Shown here in pieces: positions 9,148 through 17,677 of a stretch of DNA of 64,000 bases. How positions within the stretch are numbered: position 1 is the first letter of the stretch; each line of letters starts with the position of its first letter. Under the pieces are notes generated by a model. The model ran no database searches, was not told where the DNA came from, and worked only from the letters and a program-made list of their open reading frames with translations. The stretch comes from JAPPOI01 sp028818055 (GTDB lineage Bacteria; Pseudomonadota; Alphaproteobacteria; Rhodobacterales; Rhodobacteraceae), in NCBI GenBank assembly GCA_965267405.1, contig OZ253954.1, positions 682,001 through 746,000 on the forward strand, written 5' to 3'. A program made the position numbers and the translations under genes.

Positions 9148-9627
9148 ATGGCACGACACGTTCACAGCCCACCAAAAGTAACTAAGCCGCAACTTGGCGA
9201 GCGTCCAAGTTGGTGGTCTCAATTCACTGGCATTCGTTGTCCAAATTGTGGTCGCCCTCAGTCTCCAGGACGAATGTTGGCGACTAACCCAAACTGGGGC
9301 CGCAACCGCTCTGATTTCCATATGTGCGGCGGTTGCGGCCGCTATCTCTTTCTTACCGGCGAGAGACGTCTCAGGCGATTTTTTCTGCTGCACCTTCCAG
9401 TGTTTTTCGGGGTCGGACTAACAGGCTTTTCTGTTCTTAGGAATATTGGCGGCCTCAACATTTACCGGGATGCAAGGGAAGCCTATGAACCGAACTTCCT
9501 AGGCTTTCTCATCATCTGCGCCTCAATCAACATTGCTCTAAACCTTACTGGACGATTTGAAATTGTCGGCACCGCTACATCGCCTGAAACGAACAAACTT
9601 GATGCCCAAGGCGATCAAGAGAGCTGA
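9148..9627 (+). CDS. Membrane protein with zinc-ribbon-like N-terminus
   Basis: 159 residues, family not recognised. The N-terminal third has two Cys pairs, CPNCG (about 31-35) and CGGCG (about 60-64), spaced like a zinc ribbon. Two hydrophobic segments follow: about 80-98 (FFLLHLPVFFGVGLTGFSV) and about 117-135 (FLGFLIICASINIALNL). The tail is polar. Such layouts occur in small uncharacterised inner-membrane proteins. It stands alone between the primase remnant and tRNA-Phe; the start ATG at 9148 has a weak GGA upstream. Confidence 0.6.
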   Translation: MARHVHSPPKVTKPQLGERPSWWSQFTGIRCPNCGRPQSPGRMLATNPNWGRNRSDFHMCGGCGRYLFLTGERRLRRFFLLHLPVFFGVGLTGFSVLRNIGGLNIYRDAREAYEPNFLGFLIICASINIALNLTGRFEIVGTATSPETNKLDAQGDQES

Positions 9628-9918
9628 TCGCCCCACAATTCGCGTCACTCCAAAACAAGCTACTGAAGTGCACTGGCACTAAACGGAAGATCGACAATGT
9701 GGTCATTGGCGCAGATGCGGCGAAAGTCAGCTAAGTCCGCAAAGCAGTCAATGGTATCGAACGCAGCGAACGACCGCTTCCCGCGTACATCAAATCACGT
9801 TCTGTTCGGTGCCCAAACACGGCATCGAAACCAGTTTCATTTCAATGACTTACCAGGCGCAAGAAGTCTTCCAGACTAGCAGATTTCCCGTAAGTATTTG
9901 ATTTAAAAGTAAAATTTA

Positions 9919-9993
9919 TGGTGCCCGGGGGCGGAATCGAACCACCGACACGAGGATTTTCAATCCACTGCTCTACCCCTGAGCTACCCGGGC
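9919..9993 (-). tRNA. tRNA-Phe (GAA)
   Basis: Read on the minus strand, the acceptor arm GCCCGGG pairs with CCCGGGC, followed by discriminator A and an encoded CCA. The D arm has TAGCTCAGGGGTAGAGC, the anticodon loop has TTGAAAA (anticodon GAA), and the T arm has GGTTCGATTCC. Clean cloverleaf, 75 bases. tRNA genes are common integration sites, and the primase remnant lies about 1 kb away, but no flanking att repeat was seen. Confidence 0.96.
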
Positions 9994-10085
9994 ACGGGGA
10001 GACGAAAACTTCGCCTCAGGGTCGATGCCTTCTAATGGCGTGTGAAGTCGCTGTCCAGTGCTCGAAATCAAAAAGTTCCAACGTT

Positions 10086-10268
10086 TCAATGACGTGTCTG
10101 GGGAGCATCATCGCCTTCGCTTTTGGGTATGTCTGATGGCTCGGCTGGCTCTCCGGCAATCGCGTAGGAACCGTTCAACCAACGACCCAAATCCACATCG
10201 GCACATCGCTTCGAGCAGAACGGCCGATACTCAGACGCTGCTTCCTTTGTGCAAATCGGACAGCTCAT
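10086..10268 (-). CDS. yacG: DNA gyrase inhibitor YacG
   Basis: 60 residues. The YacG zinc-binding pattern is plain: CPIC at the start, then FCSKRCADVDLGRWLNGSY, giving four Cys ligands. The family binds gyrase GyrB and blocks DNA binding. Size is typical. The ATG overlaps the stop of the upstream RNase gene by four bases (ATGA), so the two are coupled, as is common in alphaproteobacteria. Confidence 0.93.
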   Translation of the reverse strand: MSCPICTKEAASEYRPFCSKRCADVDLGRWLNGSYAIAGEPAEPSDIPKSEGDDAPQTRH

Positions 10269-11263
10269 TTAAACACCTCATGAAGCGCTGGTCGGGCCTT
10301 CTTCCTACTCATCTCAAAGAGGCCCATTTTTGTCCAGCCGATCAAGGCCGTTTCAATTGAATCCGAACGGAACGCGGATTGAAGTGCTTGTTCGAGCCCG
10401 CGTCTGTTCTTTTTCGGCATAGGCGCAAAATCGATAACAACCTGTCCGCCCAGACCCTTTAGACGGAGTAATCGGGGGAGGTCTTTTGCGGCAGCAATAT
10501 TCGCTTTCAATCCGGCGGCCGGACTGGTGTCGCCGCCAGTATCCACATCGACAGCAACCAAAGCACTGGTGGATTGGACAGTCACTTTCCCACCCCCTGG
10601 CAATGCAGAACTCGGTGCGATCGCGCTTTCAAAACACTCTTCAATATCACCGTCGGTCGTGCCAGTTGGCCATTCCCGATAAGCGAATTCATAAACGTCG
10701 GGACCCTCGATCAGCTTTTCTGTGCTCCCGCCTGTGTCTTCCAGCACGACGAAAGCTGCATCAAGCGCACTTTCGATGGCACCCTGCACATCGCCTAGTT
10801 CTGCCGTGGCGGCGGAGCTTCTCAAGATAACGCCACAACCGCGCAGATGGCCGCTGAACACGTCAGCAACTTCGCGCAAGGCAACGCGTCGATCTTCGTC
10901 TTTGATGCTTCGCGCAATGTTGATTCCGGGCTTACCCGGAGTGACGATCGCATATTTGTTCTTGAACAATAGCCGGTCCGTCACGGGCGTTGCCTTTCCG
11001 GCTTCTGCATAGCCGGACACCTGCACAAGAATGTGCCGCCCAACTGATAACCCTTTGGCATTCCGCAAGAAAGCCGAACCGTCAGGTGTTTCAACAAACA
11101 TTCCACCCTGACCTTTTACAGGACGAACGGTTTTGGCCCTGTAGATTGCGCCCGGACGAGGTGCGTCGGTATCGAAGACAAAATCTTCGACCTTACCATC
11201 AATGATCAATCCGGCAGCTTCGCGGCCCTGGACTTGCCCATAGGCGTGGATCACACCCTTCAA
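10265..11263 (-). CDS. Ribonuclease E/G family protein
   Basis: About 332 residues. The sequence resembles RNase E/G homologues: MKGVIHAYGQVQ at the start, an S1-like region with GQGGMFVETPDGSAFL, then the 5' sensor/DNase-like part (RVALREVADVFSGHLRGCGVILRSS) and a conserved AVDVDTGGD segment. It is shorter than housekeeping RNase E and lacks the zinc-link and scaffold tail. The chosen TTG start at 11263 overlaps the maf TGA (TTGA) and has GGGGGAA upstream; a TTG at 11278 is the alternative. Likely role is RNA processing; lies in the maf-RNase-yacG operon. Confidence 0.85.
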   Translation of the reverse strand: MKGVIHAYGQVQGREAAGLIIDGKVEDFVFDTDAPRPGAIYRAKTVRPVKGQGGMFVETPDGSAFLRNAKGLSVGRHILVQVSGYAEAGKATPVTDRLLFKNKYAIVTPGKPGINIARSIKDEDRRVALREVADVFSGHLRGCGVILRSSAATAELGDVQGAIESALDAAFVVLEDTGGSTEKLIEGPDVYEFAYREWPTGTTDGDIEECFESAIAPSSALPGGGKVTVQSTSALVAVDVDTGGDTSPAAGLKANIAAAKDLPRLLRLKGLGGQVVIDFAPMPKKNRRGLEQALQSAFRSDSIETALIGWTKMGLFEMSRKKARPALHEVFK

Positions 11264-11850
11264 AGCGCTTCCCCCCAAACATATCCCGCCGCTTTTAGCA
11301 GATTGGTTGTCTCATGAACGGGAAGCCCCATGATGGCGGAAAACGAACCCTCAATCCAAGGAATGAAAGCGCCCGCTGGCCCTTGAATTGCATAAGCACC
11401 AGCTTTGCCAACCCAATCATCGGTGGCGAGGTATTCGGCGATTTCTTGGTCTGACAGGCGTTTCATACGAACGGCGCTGACCACGTCGCGACTTTGCACG
11501 CCCGAGTTTGATGTAACCGATACAGCCGTGATGACTTTGTGTCGGCGACCAGAAAGGAGCTTCAAAAAGCTGCGCGCCTCATCGGCATTTTCCGGCTTTC
11601 CCAAGATCCGCCGCCCGACGGCAACTGTTGTATCAGCCGTCAGTACAATTTCGTTTTCAGCGCGAGGCGTCTCCTTGGCTTTAGACAAGGTAACGCGTCG
11701 GCAATACTCACGCGGCAATTCGCCCTGAAGCGGTGTTTCATCAACGTCGGCTGGGCGGATTTCGTCGGGTGTAATTCCGATTTGCGCCAATAGTTCCCTG
11801 CGGCGCGGACTGGCCGAGCCGAGGATTAGGCGCGGTCGCGCAGCCGTCAC
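11260..11850 (-). CDS. maf: Maf family nucleotide pyrophosphatase
   Basis: 196 residues with the Maf signature LILGSASPRRRELL at the start, the conserved VDE and LSKAKE segments, and TADTTVAVGRRILGKP in the middle. Maf proteins hydrolyse non-canonical nucleoside triphosphates such as methylated UTP/CTP or dTTP/UTP. The start is GTG, overlapping the infA stop (GTGA), so translation is coupled to infA. Which Maf subclass cannot be fixed from motifs alone. Confidence 0.92.
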   Translation of the reverse strand: MTAARPRLILGSASPRRRELLAQIGITPDEIRPADVDETPLQGELPREYCRRVTLSKAKETPRAENEIVLTADTTVAVGRRILGKPENADEARSFLKLLSGRRHKVITAVSVTSNSGVQSRDVVSAVRMKRLSDQEIAEYLATDDWVGKAGAYAIQGPAGAFIPWIEGSFSAIMGLPVHETTNLLKAAGYVWGEAL

Positions 11851-12065
11851 TTGAAGCGGTAGTTGATCCGACCCTTCGTGAGGTCGTAAGGCGTCATTTC
11901 TACCTGGACTTTGTCGCCTGCCAGAACTCGGATGCGGTTCTTGCGCATCTTTCCTGCCGTGTGTGCAATGATCTCATGGCCGTTTTCAAGCTCGACCCGG
12001 AATGTCGCATTCGGCAGGAGTTCCTTCACGACACCAGGAAATTCGAGCAATTCTTCCTTGGCCAT
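11847..12065 (-). CDS. infA: Translation initiation factor IF-1
   Basis: 72 residues, the standard IF-1 length, with the OB-fold sequence AKEELLEFPGVV at the start and GKMRKNRIRVLAGDKV in the middle, ending GRINYRFK. IF-1 binds the 30S A site during initiation. First gene of the infA-maf-RNase-yacG set; ATG is preceded by GGAG (AAAGGAGAGAAC). Confidence 0.98.
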   Translation of the reverse strand: MAKEELLEFPGVVKELLPNATFRVELENGHEIIAHTAGKMRKNRIRVLAGDKVQVEMTPYDLTKGRINYRFK

Positions 12066-12218
12066 GTTCTCTCCTTTGCAATGCCCAACCCAATGTCAGG
12101 CGTGGCTTAAATGGGCCGGAAACCCATTGGTTTCAAGCAAATTATTCAGAATTAGGCATCCGAACGCCGAAATGCGGAACATTGAGCACAATGCATCTGG
12201 GTGCAAATTGGTGCATTC

Positions 12219-12683
12219 TCAATCCTGGTCGCCTTTGGTAGGGGGACCAAACCGTTGCAGCATGCGATCTTTGATCTGATCTCTTGCCTGACGATAGCTC
12301 GCGAGCTTTTCTTCTCTTCCTTCGCCCAATCCCGTTGGGTCCAGAATTGGCCAATACTCTACCTCGAGATGATAAAATCGGGTCAAATCGAGTGCACGAC
12401 GCTGAGAAGCCGGTGACAGGGCCACAATCAAATCGAAGGCCCCCAAATCGTCGCCCCATTCCTGCATTTCGTCGAATGATCTGGACCGATGCCGGGAAAG
12501 CTCAATTCCCAGTTCCTCACACACCGCGACAGAAAACCCGTCGATCTCCATATCGTTGAACACGCCAGCCGACTGAACGTAGGCATCGTGTCCATAAAAC
12601 TTCTTCATCATACCTTCCGCCATGGGCGAGCGCACAGCGTTGTGGTCGCAGCAGAATAGTATCGATGAAGGCAGTTCACTCAC
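12219..12683 (-). CDS. Low-molecular-weight phosphatase family protein
   Basis: 154 residues. The N-terminal P-loop C-x5-R is visible in FCCDHNAVRSPMAEG, the signature of low-molecular-weight tyrosine phosphatases and related arsenate reductases. The C-terminal part has the general-acid region near WPILDPTG (the DP motif). Lies three bases after the UPF0262 gene in the hisD operon. Dephosphorylates a small substrate or a protein tyrosine; an arsenate reductase role is less likely without ars genes nearby. Confidence 0.85.
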   Translation of the reverse strand: MSELPSSILFCCDHNAVRSPMAEGMMKKFYGHDAYVQSAGVFNDMEIDGFSVAVCEELGIELSRHRSRSFDEMQEWGDDLGAFDLIVALSPASQRRALDLTRFYHLEVEYWPILDPTGLGEGREEKLASYRQARDQIKDRMLQRFGPPTKGDQD

Positions 12684-12686
12684 GCG

Positions 12687-13166
12687 TCAGCCTCCGAAGT
12701 GGAGCACACAAATCAGGGTGAACAGGCGACGGGCGGTGTCGATGTCCAGTTCAGCTTTGCCTTCCAGCCGCTCTTGAAGAACGCGTGCACCTTCGTTGTG
12801 AATGCCACGGCGCGCCATGTCGATGGCTTCAATCTGGCTTGGCGGCAACTTTTTCACCGCATCAAAATAACTTTCACAGATCTGGAAATAGTCTTTCACG
12901 ACCTGGCGAAATGGACCCAAGGACAGATGAAATTCGGCGGCAAGAGCGTCAGATTCCGTCTTCACATCGAAAACCAACCTTCGGTCCCTTATTGCCAGAA
13001 GGAGTTTGTAAGGTCCGGCAGCAATTTCGCGGTCATCCCGTTCGGGAAGTGAGAAACTGTTATCCTCAAGCAGATCGAAAACCGCGACGCGTCTTTCTTG
13101 CTCAATTTCAGGTGTGGGCGGCGGCAGCGCGCTGTCATCAATATCGATGTGAACAATTCGGGTCAT
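12687..13166 (-). CDS. UPF0262 family protein
   Basis: 159 residues matching the UPF0262 family of alphaproteobacteria: IVHIDIDD at the start, ERRVAVFDLLEDNSF, the YFQICESYFDA segment, and ARRGIHNEGARVLQERL near the end. Function is unknown. The ATG overlaps the hisD stop by four bases, and this hisD-UPF0262-phosphatase order is a common alphaproteobacterial arrangement. Confidence 0.92.
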   Translation of the reverse strand: MTRIVHIDIDDSALPPPTPEIEQERRVAVFDLLEDNSFSLPERDDREIAAGPYKLLLAIRDRRLVFDVKTESDALAAEFHLSLGPFRQVVKDYFQICESYFDAVKKLPPSQIEAIDMARRGIHNEGARVLQERLEGKAELDIDTARRLFTLICVLHFGG

Positions 13167-14473
13167 TTCTTGCCCTCGTTGATTTGGTCAAGTCGCGCAC
13201 GGACGCTTAGTCCATGCGCCTCAAGACTTTCCGACTTCGCGAGAATTTCTGCTGCTGGGCCAATATCAGCAAGAGCACCTGGGGTCATTTTTGCCAGAGT
13301 CGTTCGCTTCAGGAAGTCCATCACGGAAAGACCGGAAGAGAACCTTGCCGAACGTGCGGTCGGCAACACGTGGTTCGGACCACCAACGTAGTCGCCAATG
13401 GCCTCGGGCGTCCATTTTCCCAAAAAGATCGCCCCAGCGTTTCGTATATTTTCCGACAAGGCTTCTGGATTGGCCACGCAGAGCTCAAGGTGTTCAGGTG
13501 CAATTTCGTCGGTTAAAGCCGCAGCCTCACCCAAGTCGCGGACGGTGATGATTGCGCCAAAATCACGCCAACTCGGACCTGCAATGGCCCTCCGCTCCAA
13601 CGTTTCCAGCCGAGCCTCGACAGCTTCAGCAACAGCACGGCCAAAGGCCGCATCCGTAGTGATCAGCAAAGACTGTGCACTTTCGTCGTGTTCAGCTTGG
13701 CTCAATAAGTCGATTGCAATCCAATCGGGGTCATTGTCAGAGTCCGCAATCACCAGGATTTCCGAAGGCCCTGCAATCATGTCGATTCCGACCTTGCCAA
13801 ACACACGACGTTTGGCAGCGGCGACATAGGCGTTTCCAGGCCCTGTTATCTTATCCACCGGTCTAATCGACTGGGTGCCATACGCGAGCGCCGCTATCGC
13901 CTGAGCACCACCGATCCGATAAATCCGTGAAACCCCTGACAGTTGTGCGGCAAGCAAGACAAGCGGATTGATCGCCCCGTCAGGTGTTGGCACGACCATG
14001 TCCAACCGTTTGACACCGGCGACCTGCGCCGGAATTGCGTTCATCAGAACCGAAGAAGGGTATGTGGCAAGACCTCCGGGAACGTAGAGCCCAGCGGCAC
14101 CTACCGGTGTCCAGCGCCAACCCAGTGTAGCGCCGGTTGCATCAGTCCAGCTTTCATCCTTTGGCATTTGCCGCAGGTGGTACCGGCGGATCCGATCAGC
14201 TGCCAAGACAAGTGACTCGCGTTCTGCCTGCGATACCCTCGCCACGGCTTCATCAATTTCGTCTTTCGAAAATGACAAAGTCTCCGGCGTCAGCGTCAGA
14301 CGGTCAAACTTTTCCGTAAGTTCGAAAAGCGCATCATCGCCTCGCTCGCGAACATCAGCGATGATGTCGGCAACCGTTGCATCAACGTCCGGCGCATCTT
14401 CGCGCTTCGCGTGCAAAAGCGCGTAAAACTTTTCGTCAAAATCTGCTGCGGCAGTATTGAGAAACTGTGGCAT
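13163..14473 (-). CDS. hisD: Histidinol dehydrogenase
   Basis: 436 residues from the ATG at 14473, which has AGAAGGGA upstream and fits the usual length near 434; an in-frame start 21 bases earlier is less likely. HisD oxidises L-histidinol to histidine in two NAD-dependent steps at a zinc site. Family sequence is clear: GATLGWRWTPVGAAGLYVPGG, the IAGPSEILVIAD loop, LSQAEHDESAQS and GPNHVLPT with its His. It heads the hisD-UPF0262-phosphatase operon. Confidence 0.97.
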   Translation of the reverse strand: MPQFLNTAAADFDEKFYALLHAKREDAPDVDATVADIIADVRERGDDALFELTEKFDRLTLTPETLSFSKDEIDEAVARVSQAERESLVLAADRIRRYHLRQMPKDESWTDATGATLGWRWTPVGAAGLYVPGGLATYPSSVLMNAIPAQVAGVKRLDMVVPTPDGAINPLVLLAAQLSGVSRIYRIGGAQAIAALAYGTQSIRPVDKITGPGNAYVAAAKRRVFGKVGIDMIAGPSEILVIADSDNDPDWIAIDLLSQAEHDESAQSLLITTDAAFGRAVAEAVEARLETLERRAIAGPSWRDFGAIITVRDLGEAAALTDEIAPEHLELCVANPEALSENIRNAGAIFLGKWTPEAIGDYVGGPNHVLPTARSARFSSGLSVMDFLKRTTLAKMTPGALADIGPAAEILAKSESLEAHGLSVRARLDQINEGKK

Positions 14474-14564
14474 CTTGGGTCCCTTCTGACCCACACCACA
14501 TATCGACGCCGGTGCGTAGGCTCAAGCTGACAAGCGCAAATTGCGCCAGCAGCTGGCATGAAGT

Positions 14565-15044
14565 CTATTCTGGGTGATGCGGTGCAGTTCCTGACGGCGC
14601 CCGATACGGACGGGTAACGTCCCCCAGTCGCACTTCCAGTGCCTCTACCGTCAAACGGATGGCTCCGTCTCCGGCAAGGGTCAAAAGGACGTCTCCGCCA
14701 CCCTCCTCGCCTTCGGAAAATTCCAAGGATAGCAAAGAAAGCACGGTGTCTGCATCCGCACGATCAATGCCTTGGCTCGCAACGTGCAAAACGTCCTCGA
14801 CAACAAGAACAGACTGGACGCGCTCCAGCTCGCGGTGCTGGCGTTCCGCTTTTTCGCGATCTTCCCATCTGAAGCGGTTCAGAAGGACGGCAAAACGCCT
14901 GCCCTTCCGATCCCAAGTCATTTCGTTACCGGGGAAAACAGCATCTTGCGCAAGGGCCGAAACCACCTGCAGATCCTCTGCATCAAGCGCTTGAAGTCGC
15001 AATGGGGTCTCGCCACCATCGGCAAATTTCGCGTCTTCAACCAT
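14565..15044 (-). CDS. DUF2948 family protein
   Basis: 159 residues matching the uncharacterised DUF2948 family: LRLQALDAEDLQVVSALAQD at the start, then RRFAVLLNRFRWED and a conserved C-terminal RLTVEALEVRLGDVTRPYRA. The family sits next to murA or hisD in alphaproteobacteria. Its ATG shares one base with the murA stop (TGATG), so it is coupled to murA. Function unknown. Confidence 0.88.
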   Translation of the reverse strand: MVEDAKFADGGETPLRLQALDAEDLQVVSALAQDAVFPGNEMTWDRKGRRFAVLLNRFRWEDREKAERQHRELERVQSVLVVEDVLHVASQGIDRADADTVLSLLSLEFSEGEEGGGDVLLTLAGDGAIRLTVEALEVRLGDVTRPYRAPSGTAPHHPE

Positions 15045-16309
15045 CAGCTAGAAACTCTCTCAATTTTGGCCCCAACCGCGCCCAGTTTTTCTTCGACGTG
15101 CTCGTACCCACGGTCCAAATGATAGACACGGCTAACAACCGTCTCACCCTCAGCCGCAAGGCCTGCCAAAATCAGCGACACTGACGCACGAAGGTCCGTT
15201 GCCATGACTGGGGCACCTTTGAGCCGCTCAACTCCAGTTACGGTCGCGGTGCCGCCCGAGATGTCAATGTCGGCGCCCATGCGCAGCAATTCTGGCGCAT
15301 GCATGAACCGGTTCTCGAAGATCGTCTCTTCCAAGACACTGACGCCCTCTGCTGTGCAAAGAAGCGCCATCATCTGAGCCTGAAGGTCAGTTGGAAATCC
15401 CGGGAAAGGCTCAGTGCGAACATTGACAGCCGAGACACGGCCGTTTTTACGCGCGACTTTCAATCCGTCTTTGGTTTCTTCAACCGAGATCCCTGCTTCG
15501 TCCAGTTTGGCCACGAAAGACTTGATCAAATCAACGCGCCCGCCGATGCATTCCACTTCGCCACCGCAAATAGCTGGCGCCAGCATGTAAGTCCCAAGTT
15601 CGATGCGGTCGACTACAACCGGATGTGTGGCTCCGCCCAACCGATCCACACCTTCAATAATAATCGTCGAAGTACCGGCTCCGTCAATGTGCGCACCCAT
15701 CTTCGTCAGACACGCAGCGAGATCGACGATCTCAGGTTCCCGCGCAGCGTTTTCAATAACTGTCGTTCCCTTTGCCAATGTGGCAGCCATCAAGATGTTC
15801 TCGGTTGCGCCAACTGATGCAAACCGAAGGGGCACTTTTGCGCCCTTCAACCCGCCGGAGGCCTTGGCATGAAGGTATCCATCTTTCAGCTCAATCTCCG
15901 CCCCCATCGCTTCAAGCGCAGTGATATGGATATCCATTGGCCGAGCACCAATTGCGCATCCACCAGGCAAAGAAACCGTTGCATGACCTTCGCGTGCCAA
16001 AAGTGGACCCAGCACCAAGTTTGAGGCGCGCATCTTCCGAACGATGTCGTATTCGGCCAGTGTGTTCACTGGACCATGCGACGCCATCGCGATCACCCGC
16101 CCGTCCTGTAGGCTTTGCACTTCGGCACCAAGCGATTGCAGCAACAGGGTCATCGTTCCAATGTCCGAAAGCCTTGGCGCATTCATGAGCGTCAAAGGCT
16201 CCTCGGTGAGAAGCGTTGCGGGCATGAGTGTCAGGCACGCGTTTTTCGCCCCTGCGATAGGAATTTTTCCCTTAAGCGGCGTGCCACCTGTGACAACAAT
16301 TGAATCCAT
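15044..16309 (-). CDS. murA: UDP-N-acetylglucosamine 1-carboxyvinyltransferase
   Basis: 421 residues, the normal MurA length. It transfers enolpyruvate from PEP to UDP-GlcNAc, the first committed step of peptidoglycan synthesis. The start reads DSIVVTGGTPLKGKIPIAGAK (Lys-Asn pair next), and the catalytic loop carries the conserved Cys in PGGCAIGARPMDIH, predicting fosfomycin sensitivity at this site. The ATG follows directly on the TAG of the small basic protein gene (TAGATG). Confidence 0.97.
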   Translation of the reverse strand: MDSIVVTGGTPLKGKIPIAGAKNACLTLMPATLLTEEPLTLMNAPRLSDIGTMTLLLQSLGAEVQSLQDGRVIAMASHGPVNTLAEYDIVRKMRASNLVLGPLLAREGHATVSLPGGCAIGARPMDIHITALEAMGAEIELKDGYLHAKASGGLKGAKVPLRFASVGATENILMAATLAKGTTVIENAAREPEIVDLAACLTKMGAHIDGAGTSTIIIEGVDRLGGATHPVVVDRIELGTYMLAPAICGGEVECIGGRVDLIKSFVAKLDEAGISVEETKDGLKVARKNGRVSAVNVRTEPFPGFPTDLQAQMMALLCTAEGVSVLEETIFENRFMHAPELLRMGADIDISGGTATVTGVERLKGAPVMATDLRASVSLILAGLAAEGETVVSRVYHLDRGYEHVEEKLGAVGAKIERVSS

Positions 16310-16468
16310 CTATTTTGCCTCGCGATTTTGATCGGTAGCCTTTTTGTCCGAACGCGCGTTCGCCTGCGCCTTTCGGCGTTGCAAATTCGCTTTCAAGGCG
16401 GCTTTCAACCGATCCTCCCGGCTTGCCGCCGGTTTCTTTGTTGAATTTGATTTTGAGAAACTGCTCAT
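16310..16468 (-). CDS. Small basic protein upstream of murA
   Basis: 52 residues from an ATG at 16468, ending in TAG directly before the murA ATG. The sequence is Lys/Arg/Ala rich and helical in character: SREDRLKAALKANLQRRKAQ is its central part, without Cys or hydrophobic segments. A basic helical peptide could bind RNA or a partner protein. The gapless junction with murA and the sensible codon use support it as a real gene; the upstream ribosome binding site is poor. Family not named here, though similar short proteins are commonly encoded before murA in this group. Confidence 0.65.
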   Translation of the reverse strand: MSSFSKSNSTKKPAASREDRLKAALKANLQRRKAQANARSDKKATDQNREAK

Positions 16469-16554
16469 GGCGTTTCTGTAACGCACCGGTCAAAAAGCGT
16501 CCAGATTGCGCTTGCGTGACTGAGCAATAGTGGGTATCCCGCCGGGCGTTGAGC

Positions 16555-16629
16555 GCTGCTGTAGCTCAGTGGTAGAGCGCACCCTTGGTAAGGGTGAGGT
16601 CGGGAGTTCAATCCTCCCCAGCAGCACCA
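16555..16629 (+). tRNA. tRNA-Thr (GGT)
   Basis: Acceptor GCTGCTG pairs with CAGCAGC, discriminator A, and CCA is encoded. D arm TAGCTCAGTGGTAGAGC, anticodon loop TTGGTAA (anticodon GGT), T arm GGGAGTTCAATCCTCCC. Complete cloverleaf of 75 bases, on the opposite strand from its neighbours and ending three bases before the HD-protein stop. Confidence 0.96.
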
Positions 16630-16632
16630 GCC

Positions 16633-17238
16633 CTAATTCTCCAAATCACCCAAACCAATTGCTTCGCCTTCGCGCATGACAGCAGGATCATAGGCTTTTC
16701 GCGCGAAGACCTCTCGCACCATGGGCTCAAAATGATCGAGAGATTTAGATGGATAGTCTGGATCAAACGAAGATTGATCCCAACGCTCGCAAAATGCGGC
16801 ACATGTGTCGAAGCACGGGTGGTCTTTGAACCGGTCGCGCGCGTTCTTGTCCCAGCCATAGTGATGGGCGAAATAAATCATCTGGAAGATGCCGTGATGT
16901 TCAACAACCCAGGCGACCTCCCAACGCACAAAAGGTCTTATGACTTCCGCCGAAAAGCGGTCATGGTTTTGCGGGGCAAGACCATCGCCGATATCGTGAA
17001 GGAGAGCTCCCACAATCCAATCGATATCAGCACCATCAGCCTCGGCGCGTGTCGCAGATTGTAAACCATGATCGAGACGGGTGATCTTGTATCCTTCAAG
17101 CGTCGCCTCGCCTTGTCGCCGAAGTTCGTCCAAAACCCGATCGGCTGTCAGCGCTTGATACGCGTGTTCATAATCGGCCAGAAGCTCATAGTCTTCTTTG
17201 GTGCCGTCTTTCATTTGAGTGAATGACACGGTCTTCAT
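16633..17238 (-). CDS. HD-domain metal-dependent hydrolase or oxygenase
   Basis: 201 residues. HD-superfamily metal ligands are visible: His in RLDHGLQSA (about 56), then HD in GALLHDIGD (about 80-81), then His-rich VVEHHGIFQ (about 111-112) and a late Asp. Size and the extra His pair resemble the mixed-valence diiron HD oxygenases (PhnZ/TmpB and inositol oxygenase relatives) as well as plain phosphohydrolases; the choice cannot be made from motifs. Single gene with no partner; a 150-base gap separates it from the next minus-strand gene upstream. Confidence 0.75.
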   Translation of the reverse strand: MKTVSFTQMKDGTKEDYELLADYEHAYQALTADRVLDELRRQGEATLEGYKITRLDHGLQSATRAEADGADIDWIVGALLHDIGDGLAPQNHDRFSAEVIRPFVRWEVAWVVEHHGIFQMIYFAHHYGWDKNARDRFKDHPCFDTCAAFCERWDQSSFDPDYPSKSLDHFEPMVREVFARKAYDPAVMREGEAIGLGDLEN

Positions 17239-17388
17239 GAGCGCCTCCTATTCAATGAGACGAAAGCGCGAAAAGCGTCATGCTTGCAAACTATTTTTGC
17301 AGGATGTCTGCAGTTGGCTTGTGAGAATTCGCAAAAGGTTTATCTGCCGACGACTATCGGCGATCAACTCTCAACGAAGAAGATTGGT

Positions 17389-17562
17389 TTAAATATACGG
17401 ATCAGCGTCTTCGAACAGCATTTCGCTGATCAAGGCGGCTAGGATCACTGACGCACCTGAGCCAGCGTAAAGAAGTCCGGAAGCCACGACGCCATAACCC
17501 GAGTACAGGCCAACAGCGCCTGCAAGCGCCGCACAAACCAATCCTAAATACCCGTAGTACAT
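17389..17562 (-). CDS. Small two-segment membrane protein
   Basis: 57 residues from the ATG at 17562, which has GACGAGG upstream; an in-frame start further upstream would add a Cys-containing extension without a ribosome site. Nearly all hydrophobic: segment one YLGLVCAALAGAVGLYSGYG, segment two GLLYAGSGASVILAALISEM, then an acidic tail EDADPYI. No family recognised. Stands alone, so function cannot be inferred from neighbours. Confidence 0.55.
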   Translation of the reverse strand: MYYGYLGLVCAALAGAVGLYSGYGVVASGLLYAGSGASVILAALISEMLFEDADPYI

Positions 17563-17677
17563 GTGAACCTCGTCCCTAATAGGACAAAGGTCACATGGAT
17601 TTTTGACGGTAATGGGGCGGCCGCGCATCGAATTAAGGCAAATTCAGGGCGCGGACCGCCGGTTTCGTGTTGTGAAC

